64,000 nt of DNA from Litchfieldella anticariensis FP35 = DSM 16096 (GTDB taxonomy: Bacteria; Pseudomonadota; Gammaproteobacteria; Pseudomonadales; Halomonadaceae), in contig NZ_KE332377.1 in the NCBI RefSeq assembly GCF_000409775.1, forward strand, positions 1,026,073-1,090,072, read 5' to 3'. The position numbers were made by a program, and so were the translations under genes. Every line of letters starts with the position of its first letter. The stretch's first letter is position 1. Positions 13,732 through 21,031 of this stretch are shown here, one piece after another. The notes beneath the pieces were generated by a model, which worked only from the letters and a program-made list of their open reading frames with translations, was not told where the DNA came from and did not search any database.

Positions 13732-15413
13732 GGCTGTGTGAAAACACAAAAGCCCACCGCCTATACCTGTATCTGACGATGAAGCCATTCTCAGCGGCCA
13801 ATGAGACGCTTCTTAGCGCTTCCATCATCGCCACATCCGAGGTTATTCAAAATAATGCTTTTCGAGAAAGCTTCTCTGAAGAGCGTCAGAGGCCGCTACA
13901 GAAGCGATAAGGGCGGCAGGCACATTATGCCTGCATCGCCTGAATCAATCGCTTAGTGCCGAGGATGTTCATGACGCGTTTCATGTTGTAGGCCAGCACG
14001 TGAAGGCTCATTTCCGTGCTGACGTCTTGAGGGTTTTGGTTAGAAAATGCGTTGCTCCCATCCAGGCTTTCAGCGTCCCGAACGGATGCTCGACTGTCTG
14101 GCGCCTGAGACGCATCATTTCCGGCTTCTGATCCAGTCGACCTTGCACCGACTCAAGCACACTCTCATGCTCCCAACGCTTGATTCGTCGATATATCCCC
14201 GTGGTGCATTGTGGCTTCCTTGAACAGCCCGGGCAGGCGGAACTCCAGTAGCAATGTAGCACCTGTCCCTTTTCGACGTTCTTGAAACGCCAGATCAAGC
14301 GCTCTCCCGCCGGACAGCGATATTCGTTCCTTTCAGGCACGTACCGGAGTGCCTCTCTGGGAAACAGCCCTCGTGCCTGACTCGGCGAGGTCTTCGGTTT
14401 AGGGAGATAGGTGGTGATACCGGCCTCGTGGCATGCGAGTACCTCTTCCCCCTTAAAGTAGCCGCGATCAGCCACAACATTGAGATCGCTGGTGCCGGAG
14501 GCATCACGCGCCCGCTTGGCCATCCGGGAGAGTTGGCCACGATCACTGCCGACGTTGGTGACCTCATGGGCGATGATCAAGTGATGCCGGCTATCGACGG
14601 CCGTCTGCACGTTGTATCCCACCACCCCAGTGCCTCGCGTCGTCATGGAGCGAGCATCGGGGTCCGTCAACGACACCTGCTGGTCAGGTGCCTGGGATCT
14701 TCGGATTTCAATCACTTGCAGTTGCTGCACCTCTTCGGTGAGGGCGGCGATCTTTTCCTTCAGATGAGCGGTTTGCGCTTCCGTGACAGCAAGGGCTCCC
14801 TGGTCAGCCGAGTCGAGTTGGCGTAGGTAGTGTTCAATGCTCTTCTCGATCTCTTCTGCGCGCCGCTTCATCTTGGCGAAGGTAAAATTGCGGTCTCGAT
14901 TGTTGACCGCTTTGAACTTGCTACCGTCGATGGTCACGATCGCTTGTGAGAAGAGCCCCAGGCGCCGGCACAGCACGACAAAGTCTCGACAGGTGTCGCG
15001 GATCGCCTTGCCATTGTTCTTACGGAAATCAGCAATTGTCTTGAAGTCTGGTGTCAGGCGCTCCGTCAGCCACATCAGCTCGACATTGCGCTGCGCCTCG
15101 CGCTCCAAGCGGCGGCTGGATTGGATGCGATTGAGATAACCGTAGAGGTAGATTTTCAGGAGAACAGCGGGGTGATACGCGGGGCGACCGGTGGCATGGG
15201 GATCGACACCCTGGAACCCCAGATGTCTGAGGTCGAGGGCCTCAACGAAGGCTTCGATGGCCCGGACGGGGTTGTCTTCTGTGACGAAATCATCAAGGAA
15301 CTCTGGGAACAACGTGGCCTGAGACCGGGACTCACCTGAAACGAAGCGCTTCATCGGCACCTCCACGAGCTGTCACGGGTTGAGTATAGTGGGAGCCACG
15401 TTTTCACACAGCC
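13732..15413 (-). mobile_element. IS1182-family insertion sequence
   Basis: A 1682-bp element with perfect 14-bp terminal inverted repeats, GGCTGTGTGAAAAC at 13732 and GTTTTCACACAGCC ending at 15413. CGA/TCG just outside would extend the repeats by three bases. One transposase gene lies on the minus strand with a 5' promoter-like TATACT (15384-15389). It sits inside leader copy F. No long target duplication is visible; this family often targets small palindromes. Confidence 0.85.
13925..15354 (-). pseudogene. IS1182-family transposase, frameshifted near the C-terminus
   Basis: From MKRFVSGESRSQATLFPEFL (start 15354) the frame codes a full-looking DDE transposase: GRPAYHPAVLLKIYLYGYLN in the N-terminal domain, VTIDGSKFKAVNNRDRN, and VVADRGYFKGEEVL. 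It stops at 14008 after about 448 residues. Another frame right after reads STEMSLHVLAYNMKRVMNIL and ends at 13925, which is the usual C-terminus of the family. One base appears to be missing near 14024. Without these 36-38 residues the enzyme may be inactive. Confidence 0.85.
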
Positions 15414-15448
15414 TCGCCCAGGAGCTGACGTTCAGAATGACCTCATGT

Positions 15449-15510
15449 TACGCTCCGGTCATGTGTAGACGCCGCAAAGCGGTGGCTGTCACATGCACCG
15501 GCTTTTTATG
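15449..15510 (-). other. attC-like site 7 (degenerate)
   Basis: CCGGTCATGTG (15455) pairs with CACATGCACCGG (15490) with one extra base, the attC pattern. The outer cores have decayed: TTACGC replaces TAACGC and TTTTATGTG replaces GTTATGTG. The stop of the next gene overlaps the site, as at the intact ones. Confidence 0.65.
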
Positions 15511-16417
15511 TGGGTTCTTCATTTTCCTGCAGGTTAAGCAATATACCTTTCTCAGATTCAACTACAAGAGGTTGAAAGTTATCATCGAGCTTTAGTTTTA
15601 AATTAGGTGTTGTTGTATGCTCAGCCAAAGCTTTCTCAATAACTGAGTAGTTATCTCTAACACTCGCTTGAAGCTGCTTAACTCTATGAAGCAAAAAGTC
15701 TGATTGAATTACGGCCGAAACAGGATGCTTACTTGACGAAAACCCTCCACCCAAAGGCATGTATTCAGTCCCGTCGCTTACAACAACATTAGTATTTGTG
15801 GTTTTTTTCCGCAAAGTCCTCCTTTGCTCAGCAGTTAACACAGGTGCATCTGAGTCAGTCTTGAAAATAGAAGATTCAATTATATGAGGCCAATTATCAT
15901 GAATAATTTGAATTAAATCTGTGTTCGTCCACGTTACAACAGAACCATCAGGTTTCTCATGTTTCAGGATATCAAGCAGGTAAGCATTGTCTTCATTAAA
16001 GTAGACAAATAAAAGATCTTCACTACGATTTTCTTTGAAGTGCAAGTGATAGATTCCCCACTCTGACCTGAGTAAATCGGCATGCTTTGCTTGATTTAAT
16101 TTCTTAACTTTATTACTCAACAATCCATTGACGTCTTCGCCACTCTCAAGCTTTTGGACAATATTACTAATCTCATTCCGCTCCGCTAATTTACTTGAGA
16201 CATGAACATTCCATTGAATGATCGGAATTCTTCTTGAGTATACTGTGAAATAGTGAACCAGTAGATTGCTTAAGTTGTAGTATTCAATTTGACTTTTTAT
16301 CTGTTCACTGCGCTTATCTTGTGTTCGCAATTGCTCATATGTAGGAACTAATAGTCCAGCTTCTTTAAGTCTTCGTTGCAGTTCATCAGCCAGGTCAGAT
16401 AAAAAGTTAAAATTCAT
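15506..16417 (-). CDS. Cassette protein of 303 residues, unknown
   Basis: A soluble, charged protein. Residues 1-120 are helical and polar; about 120-170 hold a beta-rich block (SEWGIYHLHFKENRSEDLLF, NAYLLDILKHEKPDGSVVTW, then LIQIIHDNWP) that looks like a small independent domain. The C-terminal half is mixed. No catalytic motif is recognised. AAGGA upstream supports the ATG at 16417. It lies between attC sites 7 and 8 as a single-gene cassette. Confidence 0.6.
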   Translation of the reverse strand: MNFNFLSDLADELQRRLKEAGLLVPTYEQLRTQDKRSEQIKSQIEYYNLSNLLVHYFTVYSRRIPIIQWNVHVSSKLAERNEISNIVQKLESGEDVNGLLSNKVKKLNQAKHADLLRSEWGIYHLHFKENRSEDLLFVYFNEDNAYLLDILKHEKPDGSVVTWTNTDLIQIIHDNWPHIIESSIFKTDSDAPVLTAEQRRTLRKKTTNTNVVVSDGTEYMPLGGGFSSSKHPVSAVIQSDFLLHRVKQLQASVRDNYSVIEKALAEHTTTPNLKLKLDDNFQPLVVESEKGILLNLQENEEPT

Positions 16418-16465
16418 TTATGTACATCCTTGATGTAAATGTTGAAAATTGATGGCCATGGCGCA

Positions 16466-16546
16466 TAACGCTTGCAGCATGCGCGCCCTTGGAATGGAGC
16501 CGAAGGCGCAATGTACAGGGCGTCGCCGTGCCAGCACTGGTTATGT
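16466..16546 (-). other. attC recombination site 8
   Basis: An 81-bp site from TAACGCTTGCAGCATGCGCG to GCCAGCACTGGTTATGT. It differs from site 1 at only about five positions. The stop codon of the 16541-17005 gene is in the GTTATGT core. Confidence 0.9.
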
Positions 16547-17005
16547 GCTGCTACGGCGCTGCACTACGGTTTTATTAATGATGCGTCGATTAATCTTCTG
16601 CTTCCAGGCAATTTGCTTGGGCGACAATTTCCGTTTTCTGCGGGTGTCCATCAAGAACTTGTATTCCTGGTCGAAGATGTAGCCAAGCTTGAAAGCTTGA
16701 TAGATCAGGTCTTCGTTTGCATTGGCCGTGTCATCTGCCGCTATGCGGCGAAGCCCAGCGAAAAGATTGCCAGTCTCAATACCGATGAAGCGGTTAATAC
16801 AGACGTTACCGACGTACGTGGTGTTACCATTGATCTGGTTGCGGATGTAGCAATGCTCTTTGATGTCCTGGCCGCAGGGACAGCTATCAAATTCTTCGCT
16901 AACCTCCACCCCAATGAGCGCCCACTCAGTTCTCGCGGTATCAAAATCGTTTGCCACTGAAAGGGGGAGAATATGAGCAGCCAAACGTTCTCTATTGTGA
17001 TCCAC
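16541..17005 (-). CDS. Cysteine-rich cassette protein, probable zinc binder
   Basis: A 154-residue protein whose centre, SCPCGQDIKEHCYIRNQING then TTYVGNVCINRF, has four cysteines and a histidine spaced as in a small zinc ribbon. The C-terminal third is basic (MDTRRKRKLSPKQIAWKQKI), suggesting nucleic-acid contact. The start is GTG at 17005 behind GGGGAGGTAAGT; no ATG in frame fits. I do not recognise a named family. Zinc binding is inferred from cysteine spacing. Confidence 0.6.
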   Translation of the reverse strand: MDHNRERLAAHILPLSVANDFDTARTEWALIGVEVSEEFDSCPCGQDIKEHCYIRNQINGNTTYVGNVCINRFIGIETGNLFAGLRRIAADDTANANEDLIYQAFKLGYIFDQEYKFLMDTRRKRKLSPKQIAWKQKINRRIINKTVVQRRSST

Positions 17006-17026
17006 ACTTACCTCCCCATGAGCACA

Positions 17027-17102
17027 TAACGCTTCTTTAACGGGCCGGAAAAAGCACAGTTTTTGGAGGTCCAGCGAAGCGGCGTTGAACGATTTGTTAA
17101 GG
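17027..17102 (-). other. attC recombination site 9
   Basis: A 76-bp site. Read on the minus strand it begins TTAACAAATCGTTCAACGCC and ends CCCGTTAAAGAAGCGTTATG, very close to the classic short attC of resistance integrons in its outer arms. Confidence 0.85.
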
Positions 17103-17122
17103 GTATGGGGATGATTGGTAAT

Positions 17123-17569
17123 TTATTGGCTTTGTTGTGCATTGCTTTCTACTTCTTCTGGTACAGCTATTGGTTGACCGGATATCGGTTTTATTACCGG
17201 GATGCTAGCACTGTTCGTATTCTTTCCGAATGTGCCTTGCTGAATTTGATGCTCGGTGCTGCTACTGGGTGGCTGCTGCATGGTTGATGAGTCGCGCAAC
17301 CACCAGCCGAGAACAACGCCAGATAGACCGAATAGCCCCGCCATGATGCCGCCAATGATTACATTTTTGAGATTGATCTTTGCTTGGTCTTTTGCGAGAT
17401 GTTTTTTAATTGCTCGCTCAACCACTCTGTATTCGGCGGTGCCTTCTCTATGGCAAGAAAGTAACGACGCAAGCCCAGAGAATGAAAGCCTCTCTATATC
17501 AGAATCTGATGGCAAATGAAGTGAGGCTCTTTCAAATGCGTGCTGTGCGCTTTGTTCGGAATCGTGCAT
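17123..17569 (-). CDS. Cassette protein with one central membrane helix, unknown
   Basis: A 148-residue protein: about 65 cytoplasmic residues, a helix at roughly 70-92 (VIIGGIMAGLFGLSGVVLGW) and a Ser/Pro/Gln-rich tail. AAGGA lies before the ATG. The tail after the helix ends in a low-complexity region (PSSSTEHQIQQGTFGKNTNS). No family is recognised. It lies between attC sites 9 and 10. Confidence 0.6.
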   Translation of the reverse strand: MHDSEQSAQHAFERASLHLPSDSDIERLSFSGLASLLSCHREGTAEYRVVERAIKKHLAKDQAKINLKNVIIGGIMAGLFGLSGVVLGWWLRDSSTMQQPPSSSTEHQIQQGTFGKNTNSASIPVIKPISGQPIAVPEEVESNAQQSQ

Positions 17570-17582
17570 TATCGAACATCCT

Positions 17583-17646
17583 TAACGTTGCAATAAACCG
17601 CGTGGGCCGTCTTGCGGCACACGTCGGTTTGATTGCCTGGTTATCT
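17583..17646 (-). other. attC recombination site 10
   Basis: A 64-bp site: GCAATAAACCG-CGTG and CACACG-TCGGTTTGATTGC pair with two extra bases, bounded by TAACGTT and GTTATCT. The 17641 gene's TAA stop lies in the GTTATCT core. Confidence 0.9.
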
Positions 17647-18288
17647 CTGCTCCCCAACGGACGGAAACTCTAGTTCTTCGTATAAGCTTTGCAGGCATAT
17701 ATCTATATTGGAAATAGCTGATTCGTAAAGCGGTATAGAGCTTTTTGCCATTTCAGAACCACTTTCTTCACTAAATATTGCGATCTCCATGCTGCACATC
17801 ATTGAACAGTTATGGTGCAAGTCGGCTAATATCTTCCTAGATTTCTTTGATAGGAAAATAAAATCTTCCTGCTCTATTTCATGAAGCGCCGTAATATGTT
17901 GCAGAGCTGCTTTATCGACATCCTCTGCTAAGCCTTGGAGGTTTGGATGAAATTCTCCTCTTTCATCATATTCACCAAGAGCCGCCTCACAATATTTCTT
18001 AAAATCTACCAGCCTTTTTTGCAGTCTCTTGAACACCCTTATTTTTTCATCAAGAAGAATAGTGTTCTTTCTTGAGAACAGAGAAAGATCAACCTTTAAT
18101 CGCTCAATCTCAGCGACATACTCAACTTTTACGCCTTCGACTTTCCTCGTAATTTCTTCGACATCTTCCTTTGTTGCCAGATTTTTCCCTTTTTCTGAGG
18201 AGTAAGAAAATAAGTACTTTCGAAATAGGAAGAGACTGCCTATTCCGAGCAAAGCCAATAGTTGTAACCCAACCAAGATCCAATCCAT
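17641..18288 (-). CDS. Membrane-anchored coiled-coil protein, unknown
   Basis: A 215-residue protein with one N-terminal helix (WILVGLQLLALLGIGSLFLF) followed by a coiled coil (LATKEDVEEITRKVEGVKVE to about residue 75) and a helical C-terminal domain. Proteins of this layout are common in cassettes and islands but uncharacterised. It is the last array gene before the decayed region, so it is the first cassette in reading order. The ribosome-binding site is poorly placed (GGAG 14 nt away). Leader copy G lies 28 nt upstream. Confidence 0.65.
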   Translation of the reverse strand: MDWILVGLQLLALLGIGSLFLFRKYLFSYSSEKGKNLATKEDVEEITRKVEGVKVEYVAEIERLKVDLSLFSRKNTILLDEKIRVFKRLQKRLVDFKKYCEAALGEYDERGEFHPNLQGLAEDVDKAALQHITALHEIEQEDFIFLSKKSRKILADLHHNCSMMCSMEIAIFSEESGSEMAKSSIPLYESAISNIDICLQSLYEELEFPSVGEQR

Positions 18289-18315
18289 AAATTTACTCAG
18301 AGCTCCGGAAGGAGA

Positions 18316-18525
18316 TAACAGGTATTAAACTGCGTGCTCAATATTGACTTGAACGCTCACGCGCGTTCAACAATGTTATGCTGCACGCCGTTTTCTCCCT
18401 AACGTACCGAAAAATCTTGAAATTAAGTATAGTTCGGCAGTAAAACACCCATCATCGTGCATGCGCATAATGCGGATGAACGTGCCGTCTGCATTTTCCG
18501 GAAGGGCCGCTTTGGGTCGATTTCA
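18316..18525 (-). repeat. Cassette leader repeat, copy G
   Basis: TAACAGGTATTAAACTGCG at 18316 is followed by the hairpin TTGAACGC-TCACGC-GCGTTCAA (18352-18373), TTAAGTATAGTTCGGCA at 18423 and a GGGCCGCTTTGGGTCG tail like copy D. It is the copy joining features of E and D. Confidence 0.65.
18375..18402 (-). promoter_or_regulatory. Candidate promoter inside leader G
   Basis: On the minus strand TTAGGG (18397-18402) and CATAAC (18375-18380) are separated by 16 bp, matching the position and spacing of the pair in leader E. Confidence 0.35.
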
Positions 18526-18671
18526 GCCCTTCAGTTATAGCTAAGCTCCCTTGCAGGCCTGCTCGACCCTGACTGGCCAATCATGGATACATCCGCTCCA
18601 GCATTAGCTCTTTTGCAAATCGAAAATCTGCGCTTCCGCAAGTCAACGCCAATGAAGGTTGTTGGGATTTG

Positions 18672-18790
18672 ATCACCCCGAAAACACCTCTTCCGCTTCG
18701 TCTTCCAACACCGGCCCTATCACCATCGGCGCTCCTTTTGCCGTTTCCATGATTTTTCGGCCTGAAATCGTCGAGAGACGCGGCAGGGTT
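18672..18790 (-). pseudogene. Remnant of nucleoside deaminase 3' end
   Basis: About 110 bp match the 3' end of the intact deaminase gene (20334-20453) with roughly a tenth of positions changed, including GCTCCTTTTGCCGTTTCCAT. The translation ends VLEDEAEEVFSG then stop. The rest of the gene is absent. The divergence suggests a related allele rather than a recent duplication. Confidence 0.75.
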
Positions 18791-18791
18791 G

Positions 18792-18953
18792 GTCGAGTTT
18801 CTCTACGCGCACGTGGCCTTGGGCTTTATCGCTGTATGGCTGGCCGTCAGTGCTGCCAACCTCGGCGTGGGACTCGCCGCCGGCTACGCATTGGCCGAGG
18901 AGTTATTGGTGCATTTGTTCCTGTTCGGCATTCCGGCGCTGGCAGCCGTGTGA
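18792..18953 (+). pseudogene. C-terminal remnant of a membrane protein
   Basis: A plus-strand frame reads FLYAHVALGFIAVWLAVSAA, then LGVGLAAGYALAEELLVHLF, and stops at 18953. These are two membrane helices with no start codon, joined to the deaminase remnant at about 18795. The family is not identifiable from so short a piece. From 18954 to 19030 I see nothing. Confidence 0.55.
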
Positions 18954-19030
18954 GGGCCCTTATGGCACGCGACGTAATCCGTCACCCGCTCAAGGAGATG
19001 TCATGAAGCGCGACATGAGCTTAGGTAGCA

Positions 19031-20266
19031 TCAAAAACCGTATTCCTTGAGCTGCTGTGCTGTCATTGGCTTGCCAAGGAAATAACCTTGGGCCTTGTTG
19101 ACCCCCAGTTGGCGCAGCATGGCCATTTCAGCCTTGGTTTCCACGCCTTCCGCGATGATTTTGGTATTGGTCGCTTCTGCAAAAGCGATCAACCCAACCG
19201 CAAGCGCTCGACGTCGATGATCCGTATCAATGTTTCGTGTAATGCTCATATCGAGCTTGATGATGTCAGGAGACAAGGACAGGATATGACGAAAGCTTGC
19301 ATATCCCGCACCTGCATCATCCACTGCGAGTCGTACCCCTCGAGCCCGTAACGGCTCTAATGCTTCCGCAATATCTTCATAGCGTTCGATGATGGAGTGT
19401 TCCGTCAACTCGATGACTATCTGCTCTGCCGGCCATTCTTCCAAAACGCTCCTTACCTCAGCGTCAAGAAGTAATTTTGGGGACATATTCACTGAGAGAT
19501 AACAGTCCGCCGGCAAACGCTCGATCAGTGGCAGTGCCAGTTTGATGACCTGGATTTCGAGCGGTACATCCAGACCGACTTGACTGGCTTCTTTGAACCA
19601 AACATCCGGAGTTCGGACAGGTATCATCGAAAATCGGGCTAACGACTCGAACCCAACGAGTGCCTCTTTCGCCACGTTGTAGATGGGTTGATAGACCATG
19701 GAAATAGCGTCGCTGGAAAGAGCAGCGTTGATACGTGCTGTGATCTCATTCCTTTCCTGCCTTTGCTTGGCATCCCTCTCAACCTGATCGGCTGCAATCA
19801 CAGAAAAAGCACGCATCATGCCTAGATCGCGATCATCCAATGCAGTGTTGGGTTGGAAGCTAAAACAGCAAAGCGTCCCATAAAGACTACCATCGCTCAG
19901 CTTGATGGGAACACTTAGATGAGCTCCAACAGGCACTGCTGCCGTGGCAGGTAACTCTTGCGCTTCTTTATTCAGGCTCGCATCAGGAATAAACTCTGGC
20001 AACCGGCCATCGATAACCCGCTGACAATAGGTATCTTCTAGCGGGTTTCCCCCACCCTCTTGAACAGGCTGATCAGGGTATGGTGAATCCACATAGCGGA
20101 AGTTTCTTTGTCCGTTAGTGAACTCGGATATGAATGCCACGTCCATGTCCATGTGCTCGCGAATCACGGCCAGCATCCGCTTCAGAATACGTTCCGGTGA
20201 GTGGGCCTCCGCTGTTATAGTCTCGGCGACAACATCACTCATAGCATTCACAGACTTGAGTTCCAT
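19031..20266 (-). CDS. GAF-EAL domain c-di-GMP phosphodiesterase
   Basis: A 411-residue cytoplasmic protein: GAF-type sensor (about 25-165, AHLSVPIKLSDGSLYGTLCC) and EAL domain (about 180-408). The EAL signature is ESLARF; SVNMSP, VIELTEH, AVDDAGAGYAS, IIKLDMS, AEGVET and QGYFLGKP supply the metal and catalytic residues, so hydrolysis of c-di-GMP to pGpG is expected. AAGGAG lies before the ATG. It lies between a deaminase remnant and the intact deaminase, which suggests it came in with the rearrangement. Confidence 0.9.
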   Translation of the reverse strand: MELKSVNAMSDVVAETITAEAHSPERILKRMLAVIREHMDMDVAFISEFTNGQRNFRYVDSPYPDQPVQEGGGNPLEDTYCQRVIDGRLPEFIPDASLNKEAQELPATAAVPVGAHLSVPIKLSDGSLYGTLCCFSFQPNTALDDRDLGMMRAFSVIAADQVERDAKQRQERNEITARINAALSSDAISMVYQPIYNVAKEALVGFESLARFSMIPVRTPDVWFKEASQVGLDVPLEIQVIKLALPLIERLPADCYLSVNMSPKLLLDAEVRSVLEEWPAEQIVIELTEHSIIERYEDIAEALEPLRARGVRLAVDDAGAGYASFRHILSLSPDIIKLDMSITRNIDTDHRRRALAVGLIAFAEATNTKIIAEGVETKAEMAMLRQLGVNKAQGYFLGKPMTAQQLKEYGF

Positions 20267-20323
20267 CTACACTCCTTTTAAATGTCTTAACTTTCCTGCC
20301 TGTTTTCTATCCTTCATATGATC

Positions 20324-20791
20324 TTAATCTGAGAATACGGCTGCGGCTTCGTCTTCCAGCACTGGCCCTATCACCGTCGGTGCTCCTTTTGCCGTTTCCA
20401 TGATTTTTCGGCCTGAAACCGTCGGGAGGTGCGGCACGGGTTGGTCGAGTTTTTCCACGCGCTCGGAGCCAAGGGCGTAGACGATTCGACCGATGCCGCT
20501 CCAGGCGATGGCGCCGGCGCACATGGCGCAGGGTTCGGCGCTGGAGAAGAGTGTCATTTTTTCGAGTTCTGCGGGTGAGTAGCTTTTGGAGGCAGCGCGA
20601 ACCAGGTCGATTTCGGCGTGTGCGGTCACGTCCTGGTTGGTGACGGTCGTGTTGCTGGATTCGAGCAGTACCGTGCCGTTCTGATCGGCGAGGCAGGCGC
20701 CAAAGGGAGTATCGCCGCATTGCTTGGCGGCACGGGCAAGGTCGAAGCAGGAGCGCAGGAGTTGAAGCTCGGTTGCGGTCAAATTGGTCAT
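20324..20791 (-). CDS. CMP/dCMP-type nucleoside (guanine/cytosine) deaminase
   Basis: A 155-residue zinc deaminase with the two family signatures: HAEIDLVR (His, Glu) near residue 62 and SAEPCAMCAGAIAW (two Cys) near 87. The start is set at 20791 (MTNLTATELQ). The length and PFGACLADQNG segment resemble guanine deaminase/GuaD-like and riboflavin-pathway members rather than TadA. It removes an amino group from a base or nucleoside; which one is open. A diverged copy of its 3' end lies at 18672. Confidence 0.8.
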   Translation of the reverse strand: MTNLTATELQLLRSCFDLARAAKQCGDTPFGACLADQNGTVLLESSNTTVTNQDVTAHAEIDLVRAASKSYSPAELEKMTLFSSAEPCAMCAGAIAWSGIGRIVYALGSERVEKLDQPVPHLPTVSGRKIMETAKGAPTVIGPVLEDEAAAVFSD

Positions 20792-21031
20792 GGCAGTGAA
20801 GCAGCTGTTTGGTGGGTGATGATCTATAGACAATTCTCTCGGCATTTCCTTCGGCCACGCTACCGCCTCAGGATGTCGCATTCACTACGCCATCCTGACC
20901 GTTTGGAATTCCACCTGTCGTGATATCAAGACACCAGCGTACCAAGGTGAAACACCTCATTACCTGAGCTTACTCAAGAATGATTAGGAGCGCTGTGTTC
21001 CAGCGTGGGCAAAAAGTCGTAGAGAGTCGGT

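Noticed and set aside
13735-13930. Extra gene at the left end of the IS
   Set aside because: Only IS end sequence and the tail of the transposase in a shifted frame are present.
16472-16960. Plus-strand 162-residue frame over the Cys-rich cassette gene
   Set aside because: It starts within attC site 8 and is the complement of the minus-strand gene, which has the better ribosome-binding site and a stop in the attC core.
17063-17287. Plus-strand hydrophobic frame (MEVQRSGVERFVKGMGMIGN...) over attC site 9
   Set aside because: It starts inside the attC and is antisense to the cassette gene; the hydrophobic run comes from reading the other gene's tail backwards. A real antisense gene cannot be fully excluded.
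18300-19030. Integron integrase or attI
   Set aside because: I looked on both strands for a tyrosine-recombinase frame or motif here, where it would be expected, and found only leader G, a deaminase remnant and a membrane-protein remnant.
20307-20858. Arg-rich minus-strand frame overlapping the deaminase
   Set aside because: It is a shifted frame of the deaminase, whose HAE and PCxxC motifs are in the other frame.
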